From Ceriagrion tenellum (lineage: Eukaryota > Arthropoda > Insecta > Odonata > Coenagrionidae): a stretch of DNA of 64,000 bases. Location: the NCBI GenBank assembly GCA_963169105.1, contig OY720636.1, forward strand, positions 150,842,500 to 150,906,499. The letters run 5' to 3'. The notes below the pieces were generated by a model. That model searched no databases and was not told the origin of the DNA. It saw only the letters and a program-made list of their open reading frames with translations. Position 1 is the stretch's first letter. Each line of letters begins with the position of its first letter. Made by a program: the position numbers and the translations under genes. Below, piece after piece: positions 24,597 through 37,828 of the stretch.

Positions 24597-26990
24597 TATG
24601 CTGGAAAAATGAAGAAAAAAAAGGAATTAATTTGAATAAAAGTGAAAGACCTCTACGGGGAGGACCTCACCAGGAAAGTGAGAAGATTGGAGAAACTTCG
24701 GAAGAAGAAAGGAAAACTTCTTTCATCTCTGGCGTTTCTCGAAAGATTAAGGGACAATGACATAATATCATCTTTTTTCACCGTGAAACATCATATTCAG
24801 TTTGAAAAAGTGAAGAGAATATCTTCGCGCCAGCGCTGTGCTCCTGAGAGAGCGAAAACATCATACAAGAGGAGTACTTAACCGCTGCTTACTGGAGCTG
24901 TACCACATTCACTTGGAAGTGAGTTTTTTTCTACACAAGGTGACTGAAATACGGTGGAGAGAATAACGTATGAATCTTCATTGACTATATTTGCTACCAC
25001 GAGGAGCAAACAAATTCACAAGTACGACAATCTTCACAACAAGCAACACCCAACGCTGTAAAATGGTCCCGAAAAGGACCGTCACGTAGTCAACTTTACT
25101 GACAACAACCTGGACAAAGACACTATCTCACTCACTCAGCCAAGGGCCTTAACTTTTCCATTGCACCGGCAAAAGTTTCTAAAGAAGAGATAGCCACCGG
25201 AGTGGAAGATGCCATCCGAAACCTACAGAAAATGGAGGCCGATGACACACGAGAAGAAGTTAGCCGAGTCCTTCCTCAGGCAAGACTAACGTCAACAAAA
25301 TAGAAAAAGAGGCCTTAAGACGACTAAAGGAAAACGGCGACCAGCTCATCCTTTCGGCGGACAAGGGAAACGCGAGAGTCGTCATTAAGAATTAAGATTA
25401 CAATGAAAAGATCACAAAACTACTAACGTTGGACATGTACAGTGAGCTGAAGTCCGACCTCACAGGCAAAATTTTACGTGAAACGAAATGGCTGACTGAC
25501 CATTCGTCCATACCGGAGAAAGACAGACGCTGGCTGATAGTGCCCGCACCAAAACCACCGCGGCTATACGGACTTCCAAAGGTGCACAAAACTGGAGTTC
25601 CACAGCGCCCGATCGTCAGTGCCATCGACTCTCCGACTCACAAATTAGCAAGACATCTAGCAAGCGCATTGTTTCCTTATTCTGGGAAAACTTCCACCTT
25701 CGTCAAGAACTCTGCGCACTTCGTTGATATACTTAAAAACGTGAGAGTGAACAAGGGTGATATACTCGTTAGCCTGGACGTGGAATCACTGTTCACCAAC
25801 ATTCCAATAGATGGAGCCATCATTACTATCAAGGCGCTGACGAACGAAGGACTGCCCGAGGACTTCCCTAAATTGGTGGGTTTCGGTCTCCAGAACTCAT
25901 ATTTTCAATGGAATGGCAAATTCTAGAAACAATTGGAAGGCACGGCCATGGGCTCCCCCTTATCGCCTGTGGTCGCCAATCTTACATGGAGGACTTCGAA
26001 CGAGAGGCTCTGGCATCCTGTCCGAAAATACCCAAACTCTTTGTGAGATATATGGATGAAACATCATTTGGCAGCACGGGGAGGAGGAGCTGAACAACTT
26101 CTTAAAGTAAATGAATAACCAAAGACCTTCTATCCGCTTTACGATGGAAATGGAAGAAAATAATTGCCTTCCTTTTCTCGACGTTTTGGTCTCCAAAAAA
26201 GAAGACTAGGTCACTCCTACTACTAGGCTAGGACACTCAGTGTACCGGAAGATGACCCACACGGACCGATACCTACATGCAGACTCGCACCACCACGCGC
26301 ATCAGAAAGCAGGAGTTATGATAACTTTATTTCATCGAGCTCGCGTAATATCTGACATATCTTCCTTCGACCAAGAAAAATCCCACCTATGCCGTGCATT
26401 TCGTAAGAATGGATACCAGCCTGAAGTTATCCGGAAGATAAACGAGATAAATGAAAGAGGCTATGGACCGGAAAAGGGCCTCCGAAGATAAGCCAAAACC
26501 TGCAGCCTTCGTTGTCATTCTATATGTTGCCGGCACTAGTAAGATGATAGCCAGAGTACTGGAAAAATACAACGTCGTCATCCGTTTCAACTGCGTTCAG
26601 AAAACCTCAGACATCCTCTGCAAGGCCAAGACCGCCTACCAGATAATACAAAAGAAGGTGTCTACCAGGTGAAGTGCGATTGCAGGAAATCCTACATCGG
26701 ACAGACATCGAGAGCTCTCAAATGCCGCCTGAGAGAGCACCAAAGAGATATGAAGAATAGGCAGCTACGCAAATCAGCTCTGACCGAACACACTTTGAGT
26801 GGACCTTGTCACAATATAAATTTCTAAGAAGCAAAATTAATAGCAAAAGAGAACCGCTACTTCTCCAGACTCGTCAAGGAGGCCATCGAAATCGTAAAAA
26901 CACCCGAAAACATCAACAGAGAAGATGGCTACACTCTCTCCTACACCTGGAAGAGAATTTTCGTAAAGGAAAAGAAAGCGACCAATAACA
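24597..26990 (+). pseudogene. Penelope-like element ORF: reverse transcriptase and GIY-YIG endonuclease (frameshifted)
   Basis: Nearly full-length PLE coding region in several frames. The N-terminal basic segment (24642-24881) reads LTRKVRRLEKLRKKKGK and FLERLRDNDIISSFF. A middle part follows with VVNFTDNNLDKDT-like text. The RT core (25429-25926) has PPRLYGLPKVHKTGVPQRPI, GDILVSLDVESLFTNIPID, then a frame change into EGTAMGSPLSPVVANLYMED. The catalytic box reads RYMDETSFG (26046-26070), with glutamate in place of the second aspartate of YVDD. Then LPFLDVLVSKKED and TDRYLHADSHHH. The endonuclease (about 26654-26960) reads GVYQVKCDCRKSYIGQTSR and ends with EAIEIVKTPENINREDGY. It cannot encode a working protein. 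The clade differs from the PLE at 10-12 kb. Confidence 0.94.
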
Positions 26991-27066
26991 GCGCGCCAGA
27001 ATGAAATGGCGGGAAAACGACCGGCTATATGAGACGGTCACATTCACACGCATCGTCACTTGTGAC

Positions 27067-27096
27067 CTGAAGAAGACAGCTGCAACGCTGTCGAAA
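27067..27096 (+). ncRNA. Hammerhead-like core after PLE
   Basis: CTGAAGA (27067-27073), one extra base, a 6-bp hairpin GACAGC/GCTGTC around TGCAAC, then GAAA (27093-27096). This is the hammerhead order (C3 to A9, stem II, G12 to A15.1) placed in the 3' untranslated region about 100 bp after the endonuclease. The extra unpaired base before stem II suggests a decayed or divergent ribozyme. Confidence 0.4.
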
Positions 27097-27169
27097 CTGT
27101 CGTCTTCGACAATGGAAACACGCAGAAGAGAACCCGAAAAGTCTTCAATATCATATTAGAGGAATCTTT

Positions 27170-29640
27170 TGAAATTTCCGTAGAGTTTATTTTTAAATTG
27201 GTCCCACGATTCTAGGTTCTAAATTATTCGATATCAGTTGAGCGGAATTCCAGATTCAATCAAGTTAGTTTACAAACTCCCACATACCAAATAATGTAAG
27301 GCTCTAATTTTTGTATTTTAAGTCATTGCATTCAATCTAACAGAAATAGTGCGAAAATCAGGCCAATCCCACCATTTACCGCTCCACACCCTGAAGTGGA
27401 AATGATGTACCAAAGGAGGATAATGATGATGTAACGAATTGGACGGGGAAGAGGGCATGACCATATGCGTGATGTGACAAATGATTACAATTGCAATGAC
27501 GCCCGGACAAATTTACTCATAAACTCATACACACAATCTTACATGCGCGCGCAAATGCAAAAAGTCCGTCCGTCGACACGAGCACTTGCAAGTCCTCGCA
27601 TCTCAAGGGCTGACATTTATTTGCGACAACTGCCTTTGGCTCGAAATTACAGGATCTGTTGAAACCAGTATCCGCCTAAAATGTCTTCTGTTGTTTTCGT
27701 CCCGAATATTTCCTCGAAAAGTCTTCGCGCAAACGTTAAAAATATTTCCGAACCGATTCCTTTGCTTCCTCGAACATGTGCCCGGTAAGAAGAAGGGACG
27801 CCACATTGATTACATCGCTTCGTGAAATAATATTTTGTGCTAGGATTCTGGCATGAAGTACCATTGCTTAGCGAAGTACATCTGCACAAACATCCGTGCT
27901 ATCTCCAGCGTATACTCCCCAGACATATTCGCATCTATTTAGCATCCGGAGAATGTTGCTTGTGGAATACTGTAGAAATTTGAAGAGCACCGCGCTCAAG
28001 CCAGTGATTAAAGTTTTAAAGTGCAGTTAATTTACATTCACTCAATCATCGATGTGCCTATTCAATACTCTCACTTGCAGCTGTGTTTCCCCTCCTTGGA
28101 CTTAAAAATATATCCATCAATATGCCTAATAGAAAAAAGAGTAAATTTTCGAAAATATTATCTAAAGAAAAAGGAAGGTCTTCTATGTGAGAAAATGAGC
28201 CCTTGCAAGAAAAACGACAACGATTAGACTTTGATGCTCAAGGACATGACCACTAGTGATCTAATGAAACTCCTGAAGAGTGGCACACGCGAAGGGAGCC
28301 GGATGCTGCAAGACACGCTTCCCAGCGGCATTTCCCCGGTTTCCGGGCTTGACATATTTGATTTCTATGATACAAGTCACAATGGCATAGTCTTCAATTG
28401 GCTGGCCTTCTATTGGAAAGTCACTGCTCCACGCATGGGCAACTTAACGTGGTTTGCTCCCGCGTTTCGACCGCCAACAACCTTTTCATCAACACTCCTG
28501 AGGGAAAAGCTGTCAATATAGTGTTTAGGTCAAATTTTCTAATGAGTTGATACAGATGCTTTAATGATGATCAGTGTCTAAAAACATTAAATAAAAAATA
28601 AAAAACAATAATACAAGAAAAATGGGAAACTAAGTCGGTCACCATCCCGTGGTGTTTCTCGGGTTAGGCTAAGAACCACACAAATTTCATCCTATACCAA
28701 CCTACGGACGAGTAACCAGCTATAAGTCTTCAAATATAGACCCTTCTTTTTCTAAACTTCTATTTGTTTGTACATGGTGGAAATTATATTGACGTCACTT
28801 CATATCCGAAAGAAGAATGGGAAATTCTGCTCAATGTAGGACATCCGTGCATGAAAATTGGCTAGTGCACTAAAAATCACCACAGATTTATGATTTAGTA
28901 ACCGAAACCAATGATTTTGAAAACCTTTAACGCGGGAGGCGCAGCCCAAGTGACGGAAGAGTCGATGGTCAAATTAACATTTCTGCTGCTGCAAAAGCTC
29001 CTTTTGACGTTTTTAACCGCTGGATTATACTATAATCTCCGATCATGATTGAGATACTCAACGTACATATCAACGTCAAATAGCGCAACTCAATGAAGTC
29101 ATTGAATGAAAATGTATATATGTACACAAGGGAAGCAATCAAGCTGTTAATTTACTCAGAATACGGCTCAAAAGAACCGGAGGGACGAGGTGACCATCTA
29201 TTAACCTGGGTGCTATTTAAGTAGTAATAAGTCTGCGTGACCCATCTTTGGGTTTCCCGTGCATTATAGAGGACCAACAGTCACTCATCTCTACGTGAGC
29301 CTGAAAAACGGTCAGCATGTCTACTACAACGAGCACAACGTACAAGATAGGTTACGAACTCGCTGACCACGCTGACAGTATTCTTCAGGCTTTGTAGTTT
29401 TCTTGTAAAATAAGCGAATGTTTTTCACGCCGATTAATTTCATATTCACGCCGATTTCATAATGTCGGGGGTATCCGGCAGGCAGCGACCGCAATTCCGT
29501 GCATATGAAATCGGCGACCGTACCACAGGCTACCGTTAATTCCAAATATTAGCCACCTGTCAGCATTTATCCTCCGTTGGCACACTTGAATCCTCCTTCA
29601 AGTCCCTCCGTGTTACTAAATTTCTTCCAAATTAATACTC
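27170..29640. other. No gene seen
   Basis: AT-rich, no coding family. A 96-codon frame at 28231-28521 has a fairly protein-like look (TSDLMKLLKSGTREGSRMLQ) but lacks neighbours, splice support or any known motif, so I do not call it. Confidence 0.4.
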
Positions 29641-29651
29641 ACAAAACAATG

Positions 29652-29758
29652 CTCTGCTTTGTAAAGTGTCTGTTACTTGAAGTTATTATTGATGTCATCT
29701 TTTTTGATGTCTCTGCTTTGCAACGTGTCTGTTACTTGAAGTTGTTATCGATGTCATC
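29652..29758 (+). repeat. 59-bp tandem duplication
   Basis: CTCTGCTTTG, GTGTCTGTTACTTGAAGTT and GATGTCATC recur in the same order in 29652-29699 and 29711-29758, four or five substitutions apart. It is a simple local duplication with no coding role visible. Confidence 0.9.
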
Positions 29759-29984
29759 CTTTAAATTTAAAGACATTGACTTTACCTTGCCTCCAAATTA
29801 TAATTCTTCATTTCTTATCTCGCGTACTGATTTAATATTGCATTAGATAACGACTGTGTCAATGTGGCTGATTAGATAGCTTACTGATTGGCCCATTTGA
29901 AATGCTGGTAAATGCCTCCTTTCTCCTATCATTTCCATAGTCTTTCTCTCCCTTCGTTTTATATGATTTTATTTATTTTATTTT

Positions 29985-30145
29985 ATCTTTACCTCCCAGA
30001 ATACAGCACATTTGGACAAATTTCGTCGGGTGAGTAACTACTACAACAGACAAACACAAAAACTCATTCCCTGAGTGGAAATAACTTCACCCAGGCGAGA
30101 TTTGACCCCGCGACCCTCGGCTCAGTAGGTTTCCGTTGAAATACT
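29985..30145 (-). mobile_element. Second SINE family (tRNA-derived), one copy
   Basis: On the minus strand a B-box-like GGGGTCAAATCTC (about 30095-30107) is preceded at tRNA distance by CTAGTATTTCAACGG and followed by GTTATTTCCACTCAGGGAATG, a TGTGTTTGTCTG-type body, and an A/T-rich tail (AAAATAAAATAAATAAAAT). That is the layout of a tRNA-headed SINE, different from the five-copy family. The A box is weak and no target duplication is evident. Confidence 0.5.
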
Positions 30146-30179
30146 AGACATATAACTCATTAATATATACAAGAGCGGC

Positions 30180-31070
30180 TCACTGGAAACGAGTGAAGGC
30201 AGTTTGAATATAATTTCATTAAAAATACAAATATGATATTTCATCGTTGCGAGAACCAAAGGATTGCCTTTTTCATCAAAATCCTTCTAAAAAGCATTTA
30301 TTGATATTGATTTATTGGCATTGTGTGATGATTCCACCGCCTATAATACTTAAACAACCATGGTCCTGCAATGCGATCTTTGACTCCATATTGTTAGTCT
30401 ATTTACAGAGTAAAAGTAAAAATTGCAAGAAATGGGCGCACTTTTGTTTGATGTTAGACCATGTATAATTTCAGGAACCAGGTCCTCAGGTCTGCAACCG
30501 TGAGTCGAATTCTGGCGCTTTGAGGATGGTTCTTTCACCACTCAAGATCGTCCTTTGTCGTACACCCGCTACCAATCTTCTCTCTCGCTACCAGCCTACA
30601 AAAATTGGGTCGCCACCAATTAACCCCTCGCTCGGGACGGAACACGGGGAGAAGGGTGGGTAGGATGTCGCCAGACATCCTAGGAAGGACAAAAGTGAGC
30701 ACATTCCCCCATCCCAAACCCTCAAACACCCTTCTGGATTATCCCGACTTCGAGAAATCACCACCCGTGCCCCCAATCCGCTGTGCCAACAATCTCAACC
30801 TCTCCCCTGCCCCTCGCACTCCCGTCTTCCCCAACTCCACTAAGCACCATGCACGTCCCGCACTCCCGCAAACAATGGAAGAGCGACTTTTTTCCTACCC
30901 CTCCATCGCATCCGCTTAAAAAAGGGCTCGGACAAGATTCCCCGTTGTGCGTCCTTTCATCGGAACCCCTTCAGTCCATCTCTCATAATATCGCTCGCGC
31001 ACTAGGTTCGTTTGCCAATCATAATTTTTGTTAAATTGAAGCTGTGATTTAATAAACCGTCTAATTACTC
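30180..31070. other. No gene seen
   Basis: No family. The 30.55-30.95 kb part is C-rich with composition-driven frames. Confidence 0.4.
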
Positions 31071-31071
31071 A

Positions 31072-31645
31072 CTAAATTGAGACTAAAATATCCCCCACAC
31101 TACCATTGTGTTCGTCTATGTTATGTGTTCCTATCCACTTTCTTTCTACCTTTATGTTTAAACATTTATGTATGTATTTTCCGCTGAGCGGTCTTAGTGA
31201 ATGAAATTTATTGAGTCCTGGCGGAGAGAATGCTTGGAAAAAGTAAATACAGGAGGAATCAAGATCTTTAAGTTGGAGGGGGGAGGAGGAAGGGGAAAGG
31301 GAGGCGAGAATACCGACCTTAATAATATTGTTGAAAGTAGAGTTGTGGGAAGAAACGTGGGTGGTGACTGGGAAGGAAACGGAGAGGGAGGGCGAATCAT
31401 TGCAGCTAGAGCGATGGCCATTCAAGCGCAGTCGTGGTAAGGCCTATGTAGAAGCTGTGGCATAGTTGACAAAGGAGGCTATAGACAACATTATGAGAGA
31501 TGCAAGAAAGTGAGGGGATGAACGGAAGATGAGAAGCAAGGAATTTATCAGGCAGAGGCTGGGTGATGAGGATGCCACAGGTTTTGCATCACGGGTGATT
31601 GTACGGGGTGAGAGGAGATTTAGTGGTGGTAAAGATTGATTTGGA
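31072..31645 (-). pseudogene. PLE 3' fragment, copy b (GIY-YIG domain)
   Basis: Same family as the PLE at 10.5-12.0 kb. Minus-strand reading: NVVYSLLCQLCHSFYIGLT (about 31.46 kb) is the GIY-YIG core; then FPVTTHVSSHNSTFNNIIKV, ILASLSPSSSPLQLKD and IYFFQAFSPPGLNKFH. The pieces lie in at least two frames, with a stop soon after the core. No reverse transcriptase part is present, so the copy is 5'-truncated. Confidence 0.85.
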
Positions 31646-31649
31646 AAGA

Positions 31650-34600
31650 GGTTTGGTGGTTTAAAATTCTTCCAACTAATCCAACTAATTTTTTTTGTAC
31701 AGTGGCGGAAGAAATTAACGCAAAATTTTTCGAGCGCCCGAATGTGTCATTTTTGGTAACTTCTAGGAGCAGTACACATTTGAAAGACTGGCAACACTGA
31801 GGAAAACATCGTCTACCGCAAATATTTAAAATCCGCAGTGGAACTCACATTTGTCTGAGCCTAGGACTTATTTATCAATCGCCTCATTTGTGAGCTTTCT
31901 TCTCATATTATTTGCACATTCAGTCGCGGTGGATCGCTGTTTGTTTTAGCATGGTTTTTACGTCGAATGATATCATTTATACAGAAAGACTGATGATAAA
32001 AAATATTCACTATCCCCCCCAATTCAGTGTATCTACTATATGCTAAAATCTTCATCTTCTACCACCAAGCGAGATTTATTGTGGTCGACTTTCCGAGGAT
32101 CTTTTTGAATAAGGCGTACTGTGTCTGTCTCACCGAAATAATATAAATCGAGATTTATCCGCACCATATGTCGATAAAAAAAAGATTTAATTAAATTAAA
32201 TATAGTCTACGTAATGTAATTTTTCACGATTTTCCGTTTGTAGATTGACGAAGTTCCTAAAACGGATATTTATTAAATTCAAAACGGATATTTATTAATA
32301 AATCGTTCTTGACCATATATAAATTCGTCTTTAGTTCATCAGAATGGGATTGAACTATGAAAACATACGTAAACATATATAATTTCACGAAATAAAAATA
32401 AATGTGCTCGCATCGATACCGAATAATCTAGGCATATTTTCCCGATATTTCTTTCATCTTATCACAGGAAGCTTGGTGACGAGCTGTCCTCTGTTAAGTT
32501 TTATCTAGTAAATGCAGGATATACGAATAAACATTCAGAAAATTTTACCCAAATTAGGTGTAGTTATGGATAAATAACTCTATTACGTCTGATTGAATAC
32601 TATCTTATATGCTTAGCTATAAATTATCCGCACATATAAAATTAACAAAAAGCCTTTTAAAAGACTTCAGTTTGGAGTAAAATATCATTAATGAAATAAA
32701 TTAATTGTATTAATGTATTTGGCTAGCTAAAGAGTGGTCCGTGTTCGATTTTTAATGAACACAAGCGAGTTTTTATATAAATTTTCTCATATTGGCGATA
32801 TGAATGAATGTAATGTGTTGCTGCAATGACTGGCTGATAATATGAATTTTTTTAAAATACAAAAGAGATAAAATTTGCCGAATAAAAATAATTTTACTTA
32901 AACAGAAATAGAATGAAAAACTCAAAAATGTCTCGACCAGGGTGGGATCACGGTTCATTTCTTCTTATGGTCGTTATTGTCATCCAAAAGGCAAGCCGCA
33001 TTAGTAGGGCAATGCACAAGGTCCTGGGAGCGCACTCCACTGCTATGTAGCACCCGATCTTTCTTGATGACGATCACGTTTTCGAAATCATGAGCGTACT
33101 CGAGCAATGTTATTATAAAGAACCATGATTGCGATTCAGGTTTGCCTCCCAGTAACCACTACTGAGCTTTCTTATGACAAGGCGAATTTATTATGATGTT
33201 TCGTATCCTTTCGGTAAATTTATTTGCGTCCGTATGCGTTACTGTGAACTAAGTTACTTTTAAAATGAGTGGTGGTATTGTCTACGAACGTTTAAAATAA
33301 CTAAAGGATAGGAAAAAGCATACTACTCTCTCGGGAATACAAACAGAAAGAATTTTCTCGGATTCTTCTCCATTCTCGGATTTCACCTCATCAGCCCATA
33401 CCATTCCAATCAAACGCCATTACTTCCCCTCATGCATGGGTTTGGAGTCCAGCTACTTTAAGTCTGTGTTAAAGCAACGAGCAATCTTGGAGGACTCTTG
33501 AGCATCCCTAGAGGTTTCCCCGTGTCGATACAAAGCTCCACCAATACTAATTACCTAAATAATACCACTAAGAGATGAAATTTATGACCCTGTAAAAAGT
33601 CTGTTAATATCTTCATGTGGGGGCAATCACAACTTTAACTTCCATAGAAGCAATAATATTACGACTCATTTGAAGAGGAATAGATTCTTTAGGAACGTAG
33701 CAATCGTATTATATTTTATCATTGACTACTCTGCGGATTTATGAGGAGTGTACAAATGACCATAGGGAAAATATCTAATTACTGCTTAGTCGCTACATGG
33801 AAAAGATGATTTTAAGTATTTTATTACTTTCACAGGGGAAGATACGCGATGCATTTTTGTCGGAGTATTACTTACGCGAGGGTATAAAAATGCTCCTCAT
33901 AAAATTTAACTGCGTAATTTTAGCCAAACATTTTTCGCTGCGAATATGTCAAAAGGTATTTAAGTGATTCATTAATTTACCTTATCCTCTAAATATTACC
34001 CTCCATCCTATAACTTGAACTGTTGAACTACATGGTTAATATATTGCTCATAGCAAACCTAGAAATCAATGCTGGGAAAGCTTCAAATACCGTTTTAAAG
34101 ATACTTTGAAGAAAATTCCACACTTGTTTGGTCTCTCACTCAGATAAGTTAATGGTATTTACAAGTTCGGCAGATAGAACCAAACTGTAATTCCTGATAA
34201 AAATTATTGCTCTCTTTACAAAATCATTTCAAAGTAATTTAAAGGTGAATGTAGCATCAGATAAGGTCACTAAATCGAGTAACTGACACAATAAGAGATC
34301 CGGTATATTCCCTCCTTCATGAATAGCTTTTCATTGAGTGGTAAATTGGCGAATGAGTGGATATGAGCATCATACGACAGACAGGACGTAGAAATCAAGT
34401 GGGGTTGAGTACCCGAGAATGGGAAGTAAACATCTCATTCGACGACCAAGGAGACCGCTGTGATTCTTTTACAAAGCCCGAATATGCGTAAAACTCACAC
34501 ACTCATGGTTGAGGTCAATATCCATTCCCTGGGCCTTCTGCGGATTCCCGCGAAGTTTTGGCTTCAATAAAGTCACATCGCGTAGATTAATTATAAAGGC
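31650..34600. other. No gene seen; very AT-rich
   Basis: Nearly 3 kb of AT-rich sequence with only very short frames. I see no coding family, RNA gene or strong repeat. Confidence 0.45.
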
Positions 34601-34609
34601 ACTAAAAGA

Positions 34610-34690
34610 GGCCACGCTAGGATTTGTACCCCAGGCATTCTTGGTCGGAGACGAACACTCTCCTTCTAGGCTACTTCATCGATCAAGTGA
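34610..34690 (-). repeat. tRNA-like sequence
   Basis: Minus strand has an A box TAGCCTAGAAGG that fits the polymerase III consensus, and about 45 bases later GGGTACAAATCC, a B box with one key mismatch. The spacing is that of a tRNA. No convincing acceptor stem, so pseudogene or SINE head. Confidence 0.4.
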
Positions 34691-35021
34691 AATCCGCGTC
34701 CAGTGGTTTTTAACAACAAAAAAAGGGAATTCTAACGTTTCCTTTAAAACTGGACCAAATAAAAGGTTCTGGATGTTTGATAGTAGTTTTTAGAAAGTAA
34801 ATAATATTACGTTAGGAGGAATTAAGAAATTGTAAAAAACACGCTTATGTTCAATAATCGTTCAACTAATCAATCAAATCTCGTGTTGTAATCTGAAAAT
34901 AGATGGGGGTTCTCATAATTTAATATTAAATAATTATAATATTACAATTAAAGATTATTATTGGTTTATATTTGTAAGTTTATCTTCTTTCTCTTTCAAT
35001 ACAAATGCGTAAAAACACAGT

Positions 35022-35575
35022 GGGGAAGCGTTCGTTTTTTCAGAGGAGAGTTGTAGACTAACATAAGAGGGAAGGAAGGACGGAGGCGAATGGAAAGAAA
35101 GGAGGGCAGGGGAAGTGAGGAAAGTAAGGGAATGGCAGGAAGGCGGGAAGAAAAGAGAATATAAAAAAGAGAGTTTAGTAAAATAGGAGGTGATGGAGGA
35201 GGTTAGTGTGATTTGTAATATATAATGTGTCCAATATATCCTAATATTCGACGAAGCGGGCATCTTTTTCAGAGGAGAATTGAGAACTAATAGAGAAGGG
35301 AGGACGGAGATGGATGAAAAGGAAGCAGGGGAGGGACAGAGGGGAGGGGAAGAGGGGAGGCGAGGAAAGTTGGGGTAGGGCAGGAAGGCGGGAAGAAAAG
35401 ACAATTTAAAAGAAAGAGGTTAGTATCATTGGAGGATGGAGGTGGTTAGTTTGATTTGTTGATTCCCGGCGGAGAGAAACCTTGAAAAAAGTAAATACAT
35501 GAGGACTCAAGGTCTTAAAGTTAGAGGAAATATGAGGAAGTGGAAAGAGAGGCGAGAATACCAACACGGCACCGA
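35022..35575 (-). pseudogene. PLE 3' fragment, copy c, with tandemly duplicated 3' region
   Basis: 35461-35575 aligns with 31208-31316 (shared GGCGGAGAGAA, AAAGTAAATACA, GAGGCGAGAATACC) and encodes, on the minus strand, the last endonuclease residues (FTFFKVS...GINK). Downstream of it on that strand the pyrimidine-rich 3' untranslated region occurs twice in tandem (35258-35457 and 35022-35215), each with TTCAGAGGAGA, GGCAGGAAGGCGGGAAGAAAAG and GGAGGTTAGT/GGTGGTTAGT on the plus strand. Only the extreme C-terminus of the protein is left. Confidence 0.75.
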
Positions 35576-37828
35576 TAGTTTTCATTAATTGAAATTACAG
35601 TATATCAGGAAAATTGGGCAAAATCTCATGACTTTTACACTCTGAATTTCATAATATCGAAATCAAACTTTCAATTTTTTAATTGAAATATAAATAAAAA
35701 TAAACGATTTATTTCTAGTTAAGGGCTCTTTTTCTACAACTCATTGTAGTATATGAATCATGGGAAACACACAGGAACAGAGCATACCAGCGGATTATAC
35801 TACACTTTCTCAGAGAATACTCTACCTGATCAGCAAGAGGATATGGCTTTACTTGTAAGACGAAACATGTACTTCGTGCAAGATGAGGCTCTTCTACGGT
35901 TTAGTTTTAACCTTCGTCGACTTGTAAATAATTGATTTGGAGACTGATGGCTCGGTATAGGTTTATAAATTTGCTATACTCTAGCCCCTCAAGACCTATA
36001 CCCACCACACTTCCTTTTTTTGGGGAAATCAAAAGCTCTTGCGAGTCTAACAAGATGCCGAGAGTCTTTGTACCCGTATTTTGGAATGCTGCAAAGCTGT
36101 ACGCAGAATATATGGAACGAAAAACAGTTTTTTTCGAAATCGGTCTGCGGCTAGTGGTTTAAGTTTGTGGTTGGTGGTCCTTGTAACCCATAGAAAATTC
36201 CAACTTGATCGGATTATATCTTTAGACTGCGCTTTTAAGTCAAAATTTCAACATTTTATGAAAAAATATCAAAATTTGCAGGTATGGTCGAATTATTATA
36301 GTGGGTTATTGCCTACCAAACATCCGTAGCATTTCTGTATGTATGGAGTTTTTTTACGGAAATTGCCGAACTAAGAAACCAATTTCCCTGATGCAATCAT
36401 CCTAAATCGTTAATATTAAGCAATATACAAGCAATGTACGTAATTGCTTGCCATTAAATCACTCCGGAAATATGGAGATCATACTGACACATTGGAGCGT
36501 AATCGACTCATTTGAACATCAGTATAATATTTGGTCGGGTTTGACGACGAATCTCAGCCATTGGAGTTCATTTTTAACATTCACATTCACTCCTGTCATG
36601 AGTGACAGGCGACACGGATTTCTGATTCCCGAACCATCCTCGCGTGGACATCCCCTTAACGTCATCCCGGGATATCAAACGCCACGTCTCTTGTTTCACA
36701 CATTTCGGAAATTAGCGCCCTCCCCCACCCTCAGTCACCGTCTCCTCCGCCCTCTCATTTTAACCACCCCCTCTCCACCCTCGGTTGAATGTCCGTCGGG
36801 TGACGACGGAGAGCCCTTTTGAATCACTCCACCCCTTTCCGCCCTCCGTCCGTTGCAGCTCACACGGCTCCCAAAGATGCGCGCGCCAAAGCTCTCTTTT
36901 TTCGAAACGCTCGTCGTTTCAGTGTCAACACATCGCCCTTCGCCGGTGGCGGCAGCACCCTCGCTAATGAGGTCAATCGAAATCCCTCCCTCCGCAAGGG
37001 GTGGGTCAGTGGGCGGAGAGAGGATGTCCCCGTCGTAATTGCCGACGCCCTCTGTCGGTTAAATCCCCGACCCACGGAGAGTCACTCTTTCGCGTCCCAC
37101 CTCATCCCCCGTCCCTCCCACCTCATCCCCCATTCCATCTCTCTCCTGTCGCGCCAGTCGAAAGGTGACGCGATCTATGGCAGCGCTCCTCTGTTGCGAC
37201 CGGAGGTTGAAGGGCGTTTGGAGGACGGTCTGGGAAGCGGAGAGGTTTCGTTTAAGCGAGGGGTAGGAAGGTTTATGTATATACGTTTCGTTTCTCGCGG
37301 GGGCGGTGGGATAGGATGGGGGAGGGAGGGTCAAGGGAGTGCGTGGTGTGGGGCACCGTAATGAGGAAGGGTGGTAGGTCTCTCTCCCTCTCTCCGGCGG
37401 CGTGCGTTTATTGGGCGATCGAGGATGGTTAGGGAAAGGAAGGAAGACAAATAGCGAGAATGTGTCCTCTTCCCTCCTCCTTCCTCTTATTCCCTTCCGC
37501 CCTCTCTCCTCCTGCTGGCGGACCTTCGTGAGGGAGAGACCTTCTGTCCGCTTATCCCTATCGGGGGCGAATTTAGATCTGTCCTATTAGGAGGGTGGTG
37601 GCTTCCGCCTGCAAAGGACGGCACTGTTGCATAGAAAACAGGGGTGTGGCCATGTGACCGTGGGCCTCTTGTCTGGGCCTTGGGTAGGCGTGTGTCGCTC
37701 GGTTGAACGGGTCTGCGTTCGGAAAGAGAATCTCATTGCACAGCGGCTTGAGATCGTGGCTGTGTCTACTTGAGTCGCGTCGACTTTGCGATCGAAAGTG
37801 TGTCAACCGAACCGGGATCGGGGTATAT
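35576..37828. other. No gene seen; CpG-rich patch at 36.6-37.6 kb
   Basis: 35.6-36.6 kb is AT-rich. 36.6-37.6 kb is GC- and CpG-rich with overlapping frames on both strands (up to 180 codons) lacking protein character. It resembles the other CpG patches of the window. Confidence 0.4.

Noticed and set aside
27067..27096. Active hammerhead ribozyme
   Set aside because: The order of core elements is right but there is an extra base before stem II and no clear cleavage-site stem, so only hammerhead-like is claimed.
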